From Ahaetulla prasina (taxonomy: Eukaryota; Chordata; Lepidosauria; Squamata; Colubridae): a stretch of 64,000 nt of DNA. Location: positions 79,749,757 to 79,813,756 of the forward strand of contig NC_080546.1 in the NCBI RefSeq assembly GCF_028640845.1, read 5' to 3'. Below the pieces are notes generated by a model. It was given only the letters and a program-made list of their open reading frames with translations. It did not search any database and was not told the DNA's origin. Shown one piece after another: positions 1 to 8,934 of this stretch. Each line of letters opens with the position of its first letter. Positions within the stretch are counted from its first letter, which is position 1. A program made the translations under genes and the position numbers.

Positions 1-290
1 TTTCTTTCCCTCCCTCTCTCTTTCCCTCCCTCCCTATCTCTGTTTCTCTCTCTCTTTCCCTCCCTCCCTATCTCCGTTTCTCTCTTTCCTTCTCTTTCTC
101 TATCCCTTTCCCTCCCTCCCTATCTCTCTGTTTCTCTCTCTTTCCCTCCCTCCCTCTGTCTCTGTTTCTCTTTCTTTCCCTCCCTCTCTCTTTCTCTCTT
201 TTTCTTTCCCTCCCTCTTTCCCTCTCTCCCTCACTCTTTCTTTCTTTCCCTCCATCCCTCTCATTCTCTCTCTCTCTATCATTCACTCAC
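1..290. repeat. CT-rich polypyrimidine minisatellite
   Basis: The + strand is almost pure pyrimidine, built of CCCTCCCT, TTTCTCTC and TATCTCTG blocks repeated every 30-60 bases, ending in a short (CA)n. It lies in an LNX1 intron. The open frames across it encode only Arg/Glu/Lys low-complexity sequence and are not genes. Mirror-symmetric polypurine/polypyrimidine tracts of this kind can form triplex DNA; that is inference. Confidence 0.9.
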
Positions 291-657
291 ACACACATAC
301 ACACCTTTTTTGTGACGTGGGAGAGGGCTGAAGCCAGGAAACATTTGTCTGCTTTGTTGTCTTTACAAAGTTGGTTAAAACTTGAATTCTTCAGAGGGCA
401 TTTAGAAATGAGGGGTGGGTGCATTTAATGGCTTGGTGTTGTTTACATTTCATTGTAGAGTTTTAATTTTTCCCCTGTTTTACTGTTGTAAGCAGGGGGT
501 CTGGAATAGTCTGGTGACATAGTAGTCTAATAAATACAGTTGTTTCTTCTCCTCACTCTTCAGGTTAAGCCCCCATACTCAAAAGCCTGAATACTCAAGA
601 GGCCTATTTAGGAGAGGGCCTCCTAGTAACTTGTAGAATTGTTAGATTATCGTGCAC

Positions 658-894
658 GGATTGTCTCTCAAAAGTTTGATAGTCTCCAATGTTAGTAAAT
701 TAAACTATGTAGTCGTTTATAAAATACAATAACGTGCTAGAAGTCAATACATTATCTTGTGATTAGACACAATCTTGTGACGTCCTACCAATAATAGCTA
801 TCAATAATAGTTGAAATCCTGACAACATTGGATCTTGACCTTGGTAAATCTGGTGCATTTACGACTGTATGGAAAGTGGGATTCAGAATGCTGA
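658..894 (+). repeat. Intronic duplicated block A, copy 1
   Basis: This block is nearly identical to 2038-2274, at an offset of 1380 bases. Both copies are non-coding LNX1 intron sequence. The stretch between this block and block B (895-1260) is absent from the second copy, so the duplication was followed or accompanied by a deletion. Confidence 0.85.
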
Positions 895-1260
895 AAACCC
901 CACACAGATGGTAAACGAATAAAACTAGAGGATGAAAAAAAGCCAACAAGGCACCTGCTTTTCACATTAGAAGCCAGCCATTGTACAAACATTATACATT
1001 TATATTCTGCCAGCAGGTGAATATTTGTAGTTCTCAAGGGCCTAATCTACAGAACTATAAAAATCCTGCAGAAGAACAGAGCAAAAGTCTGTTGCCTTAA
1101 AAAAAACAACAAAACAGTGTTTTCATTTTTAAATTAGTCCAATTCAAAGGCAAAACACTGAGTGCTGCTACTTTTAAAAGATAGAAATAGAAATTACAAC
1201 AGAGAAGGATTCACCAGCTATGTTGATAATACAATACTGCAAACTTTTGCGTACGTAGAA

Positions 1261-1714
1261 TGCTGAATTACAGGTAATATTTGGTTTACAATTGGTTGCT
1301 TAGCGACCCTCTGATAGCTGGATCCCCTTGTGCTGATGTATTGCATTTTGAATGGTCGGCAAATGGGCCATATTTACGGCTGTTTGAAGCATCCTGCGGT
1401 CATGTGATTGCAATTTATTATTACTTTTTTCCTGGAAACTGGTGTTTACTTCCAGTTTCTGGCAAAAAGAGCCCATGGCAGGCAGTGGGTTCACTTAGTG
1501 ACTGCCACAAGAAATGGGTCAGTCACATGGATGCTGCAACTTCCTGATATACAACAGAAATTCCAGGATCCATTACTGTCGTTAAATCGAGGACTACCCA
1601 TAAGCGCTACCAGATATATCTTAAGCCGAACGGTAGATAATTTAAAGTCTGCTATGGCTAAGAAGCAAATAAGCAAAATGTAAGTAATTAACGTTCTAGA
1701 AATTTAAGGTAGAA
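1261..1714 (+). repeat. Intronic duplicated block B, copy 1 (decayed MITE)
   Basis: This block is repeated at 2269-2722 (offset 1008) and in shortened form at about 2969-3310. Its content resembles the TA-flanked MITE family of this window: phrases about tcacttagtgactgccac and a terminal taaatcgaggactaccc match the family's body and end. Short open frames of 88-91 codons recur in every copy only because the copies are young. Confidence 0.8.
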
Positions 1715-1755
1715 GTATGACTTAAATGGAATGCTTTTTTTTGTTGTTGTTGTAG

Positions 1756-1914
1756 GTCTTTGTACAGCTGCAAAGAAATTGTGTTGCGAAGAAATACAGC
1801 AGGAAGTCTTGGCTTCAGCATAGTGGGAGGTTATGAAGAAAACAGTGGAAACAGGCAGTTCTTTATCAAATCCATTGTGGAAGGGACTCCAGCATATAAT
1901 GATGGAAGAATCAG
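1756..1914 (+). CDS. LNX1: LNX1 penultimate coding exon (PDZ4, first part)
   Basis: The exon follows a T/TTG-rich acceptor ending TGTAG and stops at the donor CAG|GTAATT. One base completes a codon from the previous exon, then 52 codons follow, leaving AG to join GTGTGG at 7431. The translation contains the PDZ carboxylate-binding loop [10 protein letters not shown] and continues [18 protein letters not shown], matching the fourth PDZ domain of LNX1 (ligand of NUMB-protein X 1), a RING-type E3 ubiquitin ligase with four PDZ domains that binds NUMB. The upstream RING, NPxY and PDZ1-3 exons lie outside the window. The position next to convergent FIP1L1 fits the known gene order. The close paralogue LNX2 is less likely because of the C-terminus encoded by the next exon. 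Confidence 0.93.
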
Positions 1915-2037
1915 GTAATTAATAAAAACATACCGATTAAAAGCGAATTCTGCCATCTCTCTTAGGTGGCAAATTAAGCAAATTAGGCCCATGAAGCGTC
2001 TTGCTCTGTACTGTCTATGTTGAAAGCCCTTTTTCCA

Positions 2038-2722
2038 GGATTGTCTCTCAAAAGTTTGATAGCCTCCAATGTTAGTAAATTAAACTATGTAGTTGTTTAT
2101 AAAATACAATAACGTGCTAGAAGTCAATACATTATCTTGTGATTAGACACAATCTCGTGACGTCCTACCAATAATAGCTAGCAATAATAGTTGAAATCCT
2201 GACAACATTGGATCTTGACCTTGGTAAATCTGGTGCATTTACGACTGTATAGAAAGTGGGATTCAGAATGCTGAATTACAGGTAATATTTGGTTTACAAT
2301 TGGTTGCTTAGCGACCCTCTGATAGCTGGATCCCCTTGTGCTGATGTATTGCATTTTGAAGGGTCGGCAAATGGGCCATATTTACGGCCGTTTGAAGCAT
2401 TCTGCGGTCATGTGATTGCAATTTATTATTACTTTTTTCCTGGAAACTGGTGTTTACTTCCAGTTTCTGGCAAAAAGAGCCCATGGCAGGCAGTGGGTTC
2501 ACTTAGTGACTGCCACAAGAAATGGGTCAGTCACATGGATGCTGCAACTTCCTGATATACAACAGAAATTCCAGGATCCATTACTGTCGTTAAATCGAGG
2601 ACTACCCATAAGCGCTACCAGATATATCTTAAGCCGAACGGTAGATAATTTAAAGTCTGCTATGGCTAAGAAGCAAATAAGCAAAATGTAAGTAATGAAC
2701 GTTCTAGAAGTTTGAGGACTTC
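2038..2722 (+). repeat. Intronic duplicated blocks A'+B' (second copies)
   Basis: Blocks A (658-894) and B (1261-1714) reappear here fused directly, downstream of the LNX1 exon at 1756-1914. The exon itself was not copied. Only a few substitutions separate the copies, so the event is recent or is an assembly effect. Confidence 0.85.
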
Positions 2723-3575
2723 TGATTTAGGGCAATATAAAAAATGTAAATATTTTTTCTCCAGACCACCAAAAATTTTTCACGGACCACCAGTGGTCCA
2801 CGGACCATCTGTTGGTGACCGCTGGATTAGAGGGACTGGATCTAAGCACTATTGTTTTCCCAAGGACCCTTCCCTTATTATCTGCACCATTTGTAAAAAG
2901 GGAATAATCTATGAACGTATTTAATTCACTGCAAAATTTGTGATCTGATTTAAAGCTATCTATGCCAAGGGTCGGCAAATGGGCCATATTTACGGCCGTT
3001 TGAAGCATTCTGCGGTCATGTGATTGCAATTTATTATTACTTTTTGCTGGTAACTGGTGTTTACTTCCAGTTTCTGGCAAAAGAGCCCATGGCAGTGGGT
3101 TCACTTAGTGACTGCCACAAGAAATGGGTCAGTCACATGGATGCTGCAACTTCCTGATATACAACAGAAATTCCAGGATCCATTACTGTCGTTAAATCGA
3201 GGACTACCCATAAGCGCTACCAGATATATCTTAAGCCGAACGGTAGATAATTTAAAGTCTGCTATGGCTAAGAAGCAAATAAGCAAAATGTAAGTAATGA
3301 ACGTTCTAGAAGTTTGAGGACTTCTGATTTAGGGCAATATAAAAAATGTAAATATTTTTTCTCCAGACCACCAAAATTTTCTCACAGAACACCAGTAGTC
3401 CGCGGACCACCTGTTGGTGACTGCTGGATTAGAGGGACTGGATCTAAGCACTATTGTTTTCCCAAGGACCCTTCCCTTACTATCTGCACCATTTCTAAAA
3501 AGGGAATAATCTATGAACATATTTGATTCACTGGAAAATTTGTGATCTGATTTAAAGCTATCTATGCCAAGGGTC
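2360..3575 (+). repeat. Two tandem units of about 602-609 bp (B'-C, B''-C')
   Basis: The stretch from about 2360 to 2966 is repeated at about 2969-3575. The B part has small deletions in the second unit, while the C part (2700-2966 and 3302-3568) is collinear at an offset of 602. The C part contains a hAT-like end with the phrases ggtccacggaccat and gttggtgaccgctgg. Both units lie in the LNX1 intron. Confidence 0.85.
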
Positions 3576-3822
3576 GGCAATCTGTGGCTCTGGAGCTGCA
3601 TGTGGCTCTGTCATCCCTCTGCTGCGGCTCCGTCACCAGTCAGCTCCACAATTGATAGGGCTTTCAGTTAGGATAAGTAGAGGAAAAAGGACGCTGTGCC
3701 AGGAGAAGACTCTATGGTGGGGGGAACCGGACTTCCGGTTGGCTCCAGAATTGAACGGGGTGGGGGCTTCTGGTTAGGGCCTTTGTGACTGAGTGTTTAA
3801 GGTTGCCGACCCCTGACTGCCT
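3568..3822. mobile_element. hAT-like non-autonomous element
   Basis: Terminal sequences agggtcggcaat and ttgccgacccct are inverted repeats of the type seen in hAT MITEs. The body has the 'tgtggctctggagctgcatg' style of several vertebrate hAT families. A clear 8-bp target duplication was not found. Confidence 0.5.
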
Positions 3823-4497
3823 TCTTCTTTGATTATAGAAGTAATTGTTGTCACGCAGTCGAAAATAAATCTGAATAAGAGATCCTACTTAATACTACTT
3901 TGCAAATGTTTGGTGTTGTGTACCAAACAAAGAATGGATGGAAATTGTATCTCCTACCCAAAAGGAAATCGTTGCTAGCTATTTTTATCTAGGCTACAGA
4001 AATAGTCACGAGAAAGTGAATGTTGATTTTAGTATAAAACGAGTTAACATTTTACCCAGAGCAACTGAATTCTTTTGTAACAACTTGTTTTACTATACAT
4101 TCATCCTGCTTACCTGAGCCTTTGATCCCTGACACACGTAATTGTGCTAAACCAGACAATTGATACAATAGTTGATAGCGAGGCACATGCATATGGGAGC
4201 AAAATAGTGTCCCACTTCCAGGAAGTGTGAGGCACTGAGGCTGAGGGGCGTTGTTTATCTGGGGTGATGCCTCCCCTTGAAAGCAGGATTAGCATTATTG
4301 TTATTATTAACTCTTCCAGAAGCCAGTTAAGCTATGAGAACTGTGATATTGTCAGAAGTGCGTTATGCAATTTCAATATAAAATTTATCTTACTGTTGGA
4401 ACAGGTTGTTCTGTAATTGTTGTTTGAACTGCCAAGAATCTGAAGAGGTGGCAGTTTATGAATGAAATAAATGTGTGAGCTAATTTTGCATCTAGTA

Positions 4498-5013
4498 CAG
4501 GGGTAGTCAACCTTTTTATACCTATCGCCCACTTTTGTATCTCTGTTAGTAGTAAAATTTTCTAACCACCCACTGGTTCCACAGTAATGTACCGTGTGTC
4601 GTCTGCGCATGCCTCTCGCGCATCGTGGATTGGGCTGGGGGGGGGCCCGCCGGCTACCAGCTCTGCTTGTCTGTTACAGCTGGGTGGTGTGGCGGGAGAT
4701 GCGTGAGCTATTCTGGGACGAGGCTCTTTTGTTTGAGGTCGCATTATAGCGCCATTTAGTTTCACTTACGTAACGTAAACGAAACTTATGTGCAGGCGAT
4801 ACAAATACTATATTTTCAGAAATTTAAACTGTCATGGGGAATTTTATGAAAACCTAATGAAAATGTTTTTAAATAATGCTATGATTTTTTTTTTAAAAAA
4901 AAGTCAATTAAAAAAAAGGAAAAGCGCTTCAGTATTGGACAAAACCCCTACCACCCACCATGAAAGCTGGAACGCCCACTAGTTGGTGGTAGGGACCAGG
5001 TTGACTACCACTG
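4498..5013. mobile_element. hAT-type element with CAGGGGTAGTCAACC ends
   Basis: The left end caggggtagtcaacct and right end aggttgactaccactg are inverted repeats. The flanks atctagta and ctctagtg share tctagt and are likely a decayed 8-bp target duplication. Internal sequence is non-coding. Confidence 0.65.
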
Positions 5014-5390
5014 CTCTAGTGAATGTTAACGCGTGAGTCCAAGGTTCAGGCACATCTTTGCAATCTCTTTAACTCACTTGGGTGAAGTAGGAAACACATT
5101 CTGATGACGCTAAATATCCTGAAATACCAAAACATCGTACGGCGACAGTGCACTTATAGGAAATGAAAATGACTCACCAATGGCTTCAACAAACACTCCC
5201 CAAGGAATGATCATGCATCAAAATAGGTTCAACTTTCTACCATGCAATAAAAGAACATCTGAAGTGATTCTTAGGTTGGGTTCCGATGCAAATCTGAGGT
5301 GATCAGGTTTGATTAAATACTCTTTGGAAAGCTCCTTAATAAATGTGAGAACTTTGGCAATTCCGGACACCAAACATTTGCAAAATCATC

Positions 5391-5498
5391 ACCCCAAAGG
5401 TGCTTTTTGCGAGACTTTCTGGTTTTTCTTTGAAGACGCTTCGCTTCTCATCCAAGAAGCTTCTTCAGCTCTCAAACAAAAACCAGAAAGTCCAGTTG
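5391..5498. mobile_element. Inverted-repeat interspersed element, left half
   Basis: The arm ccccaaaggtgctttttgcg and the phrase gaagcttcttcag belong to a repeat whose other arm is at 7271-7345. The L1-like element at 5499-7270 has split it. Related copies occur at 23981-24137 and 50557-50668. Confidence 0.7.
5484..5498. repeat. 15-bp target-site duplication, left
   Basis: CAGAAAGTCCAGTTG is identical to 7271-7285. The pair brackets the L1-like element and is the length expected for target-primed reverse transcription. Confidence 0.85.
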
Positions 5499-7270
5499 TT
5501 GGAGACGACTTCCGGTATCCAGCGGCAACGGACGTCTGGAAGGCTTCTCCTGCCTCCAGCGCCCGAATCCGGCCGCCGCCGAGGCCCTCAGGGGCCAGGT
5601 GTTCCGAAAAGGACACCTGCCGCACGGACGGCTCGCCAGGGGTCTCCCAGCCGACATACAGGACTGTGGGGACCGATGCTGGCTGGCGTCCCTAGGCTCA
5701 AGGGTTGGAATACAGGCCACAGGCCGCGCCATTATTTTGGTCGCCGCTTTGCGCTGTGACGACACGGGGCATTGATTTATAACTGCAGCAGCCTGGTGGT
5801 GAACAGGGCACGGAGAAGAATTGAGGAGGAGAAGGAAGGAATATCGAACGTGAGTGGAGTGCCCGGAGTGCGGGGGTTTTCTCCCTGCGGTTGGAAGGAG
5901 CACGAGTTATTCTGGAGAGGAGAACTTAAAATAAGAAGATTACCGGTTTTGTGGAGCTCTGGAGAAGAGGTGATGGAGAAATTTAGGAGGGAAGGTTTGA
6001 GGCCCCCTCCTTCTGGGGAACAGTGGTGGCGCCCAGCTTCCGCCTTCACTATGAGAATTTTGATGACATCACTTCTCTCGGCTTCCTGGTTGACTAACTG
6101 TACTCTGGACCTGTTCTGTGAGTGCCCCTGGTGGATCCGGAGGAAATTACAAGGATACTGTGCTTGCCTGAGGATTTTAAAATTTTTAAATGGCAAAAGG
6201 TCAGAGACCAACTGCTGGAGAAATGGAGAATTTTGGAAAAGTTATCTAATATGGACAAGAAACTGGATGAAATAAGAGCAGAAATTGTGACTATCCAAAA
6301 GGATTTAAAGGATACTCAACAAGTTTCAGCAGAAAACAAGCAGAAAGTGGAAGGTTTGAGGGTGAGATGCGGCAGTGCAGAAAAGAGAGGAGACGACAGG
6401 CAATGCTGTGCTTGGACCACAGATGGATAAAATGTCTTATTTCCTTAGGTTTCAAAATTTGGAAGAAGTGGACCAAGAAGACTTGAGAGATGTTGTGACT
6501 AAATTGTTGGGAGAATTTCTTGGGAGAGGTGTTGATTTCATGAATTGGGATGTGGATCGAGTTTATAGAGTTATTCAATATGCACGCACGCATGCAGTTC
6601 TAGAGAGGTTCATGTCAAATTTGTGAGAAGAGAGACGAGAGATGAAATTTTAGAAAACATAGGAGTGGGGCACTGATTTACAGGGGCAGGGAGATAGCCA
6701 TTCTGAGGCAGATTCCCAGACAGGTACGTGAAAAAGAAAGAAATATTATTTTTGTCAAGCAAATTGTACCAGAAGGAGTGGGCTTCAGATGGCTGATGCC
6801 AGAGGGATTGATGATTTTCCGGGAGGGCATTACGAAAAATCAGTACAATTGCGGAGGCTACGGCCTATGTGGAGGAACACAAAGCCCTCCTGGAATCAGA
6901 TGACCCAGGAATTGAAGAAGGGAGGTTATAGATCATGGGGAGGAAGCGGCTGCTGTTGCGGCCCTGGAGTTGGGTCAGGCTGAACCCAGAGTTCTGAGAT
7001 CTAAAACTAGGAAGTGATAAAGATATTTGGGATTGTGTTGGTTTTCCTTACTCTCTTTTGTACGATATTCTGTTTATTCTTGACTCTTCTTTATTACGTA
7101 TTTAAAATTTGTAAACTTAGCTACTTCGTGTTACCTGCTTGCCATATGGCTGTTGTATGTGTTAAAAAATTTGAGTAAAATTCTTATTTTAGATAAGAAA
7201 AATGAAAATTTACCATACCTGAAATGTATTTGTATAAACCTTTTTTGACTAATAAAAACTTTTTGAATAT
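5499..7270 (+). mobile_element. ORF1-only L1-like (HAL1-like) retroposon, TSD-flanked
   Basis: The element is 1772 bp between perfect 15-bp duplications. A GC-rich head (about 5499-5770) is followed by an ORF1-like region: a coiled-coil-like segment (frame at 6122-6350) and then, in shifted frames, fragments typical of L1 ORF1p such as VDFMNWDVDRVYRV, RETRDEILENIG and GVGFRWLMPEGLMIFREGIT. No reverse transcriptase or endonuclease sequence follows. The element ends about 250 bp later after an AATAAA-containing tail. Several stops and frameshifts make it a fossil. The tail is not a clean poly(A), which is unusual for L1. Confidence 0.75.
6122..6990 (+). pseudogene. L1-like ORF1 remnant
   Basis: The frame from 6122 carries a Lys/Glu/Leu-rich coiled-coil-like stretch (MDKKLDEIRAEIVTIQ). 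At about 6440-6640 and 6670-6830 two other frames carry the RNA-binding part, recognised by VRRETRDEI-, AILRQIPRQVREK- and FRWLMPEGLMIF-like motifs. At least two frameshifts and in-frame stops break it. This is the nucleic-acid chaperone ORF of an L1-type retroposon, not a host gene. Confidence 0.7.
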
Positions 7271-7345
7271 CAGAAAGTCCAGTTGCCTCTTGAAAAAGCA
7301 CCTTTGGGACAACCATGACCTGGATGACTGACAATCTCCATAGAC
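7271..7345. mobile_element. Inverted-repeat interspersed element, right half
   Basis: This begins with the right-hand copy of the 15-bp duplication and continues tgaaaaagcacctttgggac, the reverse complement of the arm at 5391. It completes the repeat interrupted by the L1-like insertion. Confidence 0.7.
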
Positions 7346-7430
7346 TTTTTTTAAAATAAAGAAAACTCTCTTGGAATTGCAGATGAACCTAACTTCATTT
7401 CATTTGCTCCCCCCCCCCTTCCCCCTCCAG

Positions 7431-7566
7431 GTGTGGCGACATCCTCCTTGCAGTGAACGGCAGGAATATCTCAGGAATGGCGCATGCCTCTTTGGCAAGG
7501 ATGCTAAAAGAACTGAAGGGGAAACTTACTCTCACTCTTGTATCCTGGCCTGGCACCTTTTTATAA
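7431..7566 (+). CDS. LNX1: LNX1 last coding exon (PDZ4 end, C-terminus, stop)
   Basis: After a strong C/T-rich acceptor (ccccttccccctccag) the exon supplies G to complete an Arg codon, then [15 protein letters not shown], the second half of PDZ4 with the usual alpha-B helix ([16 protein letters not shown]), and ends in LVSWPGTFL followed by TAA at 7564-7566. The ending WPGTFL is the LNX1 C-terminus known in mammals and separates it from LNX2. The intron from the previous exon is 5.5 kb and holds the L1-like element and two hAT elements. Confidence 0.95.
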
Positions 7567-8260
7567 AGATGTGTTTCAACTGGAAACAAATGAATCTCTG
7601 TGTACTTTTTTTTTTTTTTTTGAGTAGCAAAGTATCGATGTGCATTATGTAAGTAGAACAGTCTTAAAATGCTCCAAGGTGCATGTTTGGGGAAAAACAT
7701 GCTCTCTTAAAACTATGAAAAGTTACTGGTGTCATTCAAGGTACACAACTTACTGTGAATATGTTTCATCCCGGTGTTTTTATATCTTATGTTTCACCTG
7801 TTCTTTAGATAAAGAAAGAAACAACTTTAGCTAATCTGAAAGTGATTTCAGAAACCTTGAAGTGAGGAAATACTTTTCTTATGATTACACTTGCTTGACA
7901 GCATCTATGGAAGACGTAGAAGGCTGGCTGATGAATCTATTAATTTCCCTTTTTGTGCTCAGTAAAAGCAGTCTTTTTTTAAAAAAACATTTTTTTCTTT
8001 CCAATACATTATAATTGTGTATTTTATTTCTACTATTAAATTAATTGTAATTTGTAAAGCCAGATTAATTTAATTAAAAAAAGGACAAAAATACTCAATT
8101 TTGCATGCATGAAATTTTCTAATTTATGAAATCAACCATTTCTTCCACGTGTTCTGTTTTTCTCAGTGTTTATCCTTCCATTTTGGGTTGGGCTCTTCTA
8201 AACCAGCATTCCAATGGCAATGGTAAAGAGCAGTATAAGCAAAGAATAAAGCCAGAAAGT
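7567..8260 (+). other. LNX1: LNX1 3' UTR (inferred)
   Basis: This A/T-rich stretch after the LNX1 stop has no repeat I recognise. ATTAAA occurs near 8031 and 8073, and AATAAA occurs at 8245-8250, the most likely poly(A) signal. Where transcription really ends cannot be read from sequence. Confidence 0.5.
8245..8250 (+). terminator. Candidate LNX1 poly(A) signal AATAAA
   Basis: A canonical AATAAA lies 679 bases after the LNX1 stop. It lies about 390 bases from the opposing FIP1L1 signal. Confidence 0.45.
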
Positions 8261-8636
8261 GCCTGGTTTATCTACCACGAGCTACCCACAACTGCATGAT
8301 CAAATACAGGAGACATTACACCCGGATACTATTGACACAATTCTGGATTTCTAGCCAAGATATGCTAACTTTTTATTTAAAATGTTATTTACTTATCTAA
8401 AGAACTTAAATGAAACACTGGTTCATCCTTCAGAAAACAGCCTACTGAGTGCCCGGAAGAACTGCCATGTATGAAATATTTATTTGAATAGGAAAAGCCT
8501 TTGTATTACTCCTGCACTTTCCACTTCCATGAATCTTGGATCTCAGTAACCAAACACAACTTTTTGGGAACGTCTTCACTGTTCCAATGGCACAAAGACA
8601 AAACAGCCTGCTTTTAACATGAAAAATTTCACTCTT

Positions 8637-8642
8637 TTATTT
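8637..8642 (-). terminator. Candidate FIP1L1 poly(A) signal
   Basis: TTTATT on the + strand reads AATAAA on the - strand, 142 bases after the FIP1L1 stop codon. This implies a short 3' UTR of about 160 bases. Confidence 0.5.
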
Positions 8643-8783
8643 TCAAAAACCCAAATTAAACGTATGCTTTTCTACTAACAGAACAAGATTAAGAGCAACA
8701 TTTTAAGACCCAGAAAAATAATTAGATTTAGAGCAATCTATTTCTGGCATTAATATAAGCAAGTAGGCAAAAATATCGCATGC

Positions 8784-8934
8784 CTATTCTGCAGGGGCAG
8801 CTTCAGTGTTTTCCTGTTCAGAGGCAGGTTCGCCGCCACCCACTTCTTTTCCTTCTTTGCTCTTTTTTGACTTTTTATGTTTATGCCTCCTGTGGCTCTC
8901 TCCTTCTTCACTATCATGGCGGCGCCGGCTGTTA
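8784..8934 (-). CDS. FIP1L1: FIP1L1 last coding exon
   Basis: After the acceptor ccctag, T completes Ser, and the exon reads [20 protein letters not shown] followed by a Lys/Ser-rich stretch and the C-terminus ENTEAAPAE with stop TAG (8784-8786). The end is close to the mammalian ending TEATPAE. It contains the basic bipartite-like nuclear localisation region. Confidence 0.94.

Noticed and set aside
68..286. Arg/Glu-rich open frames on the - strand
   Set aside because: They are translations of a CT-rich simple repeat with no splice or start context.
1281..3293. Three matching open frames of 78-91 codons
   Set aside because: They lie in a recently duplicated decayed MITE. The GTAAGT after them looks like a donor, but the sequence is not part of known LNX1 and has no good acceptor.
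5472..6275. Overlapping open frames of 128-167 codons on both strands
   Set aside because: They fall in the GC-rich head of the L1-like element and show no domain; the only meaningful frame is the later ORF1 remnant.
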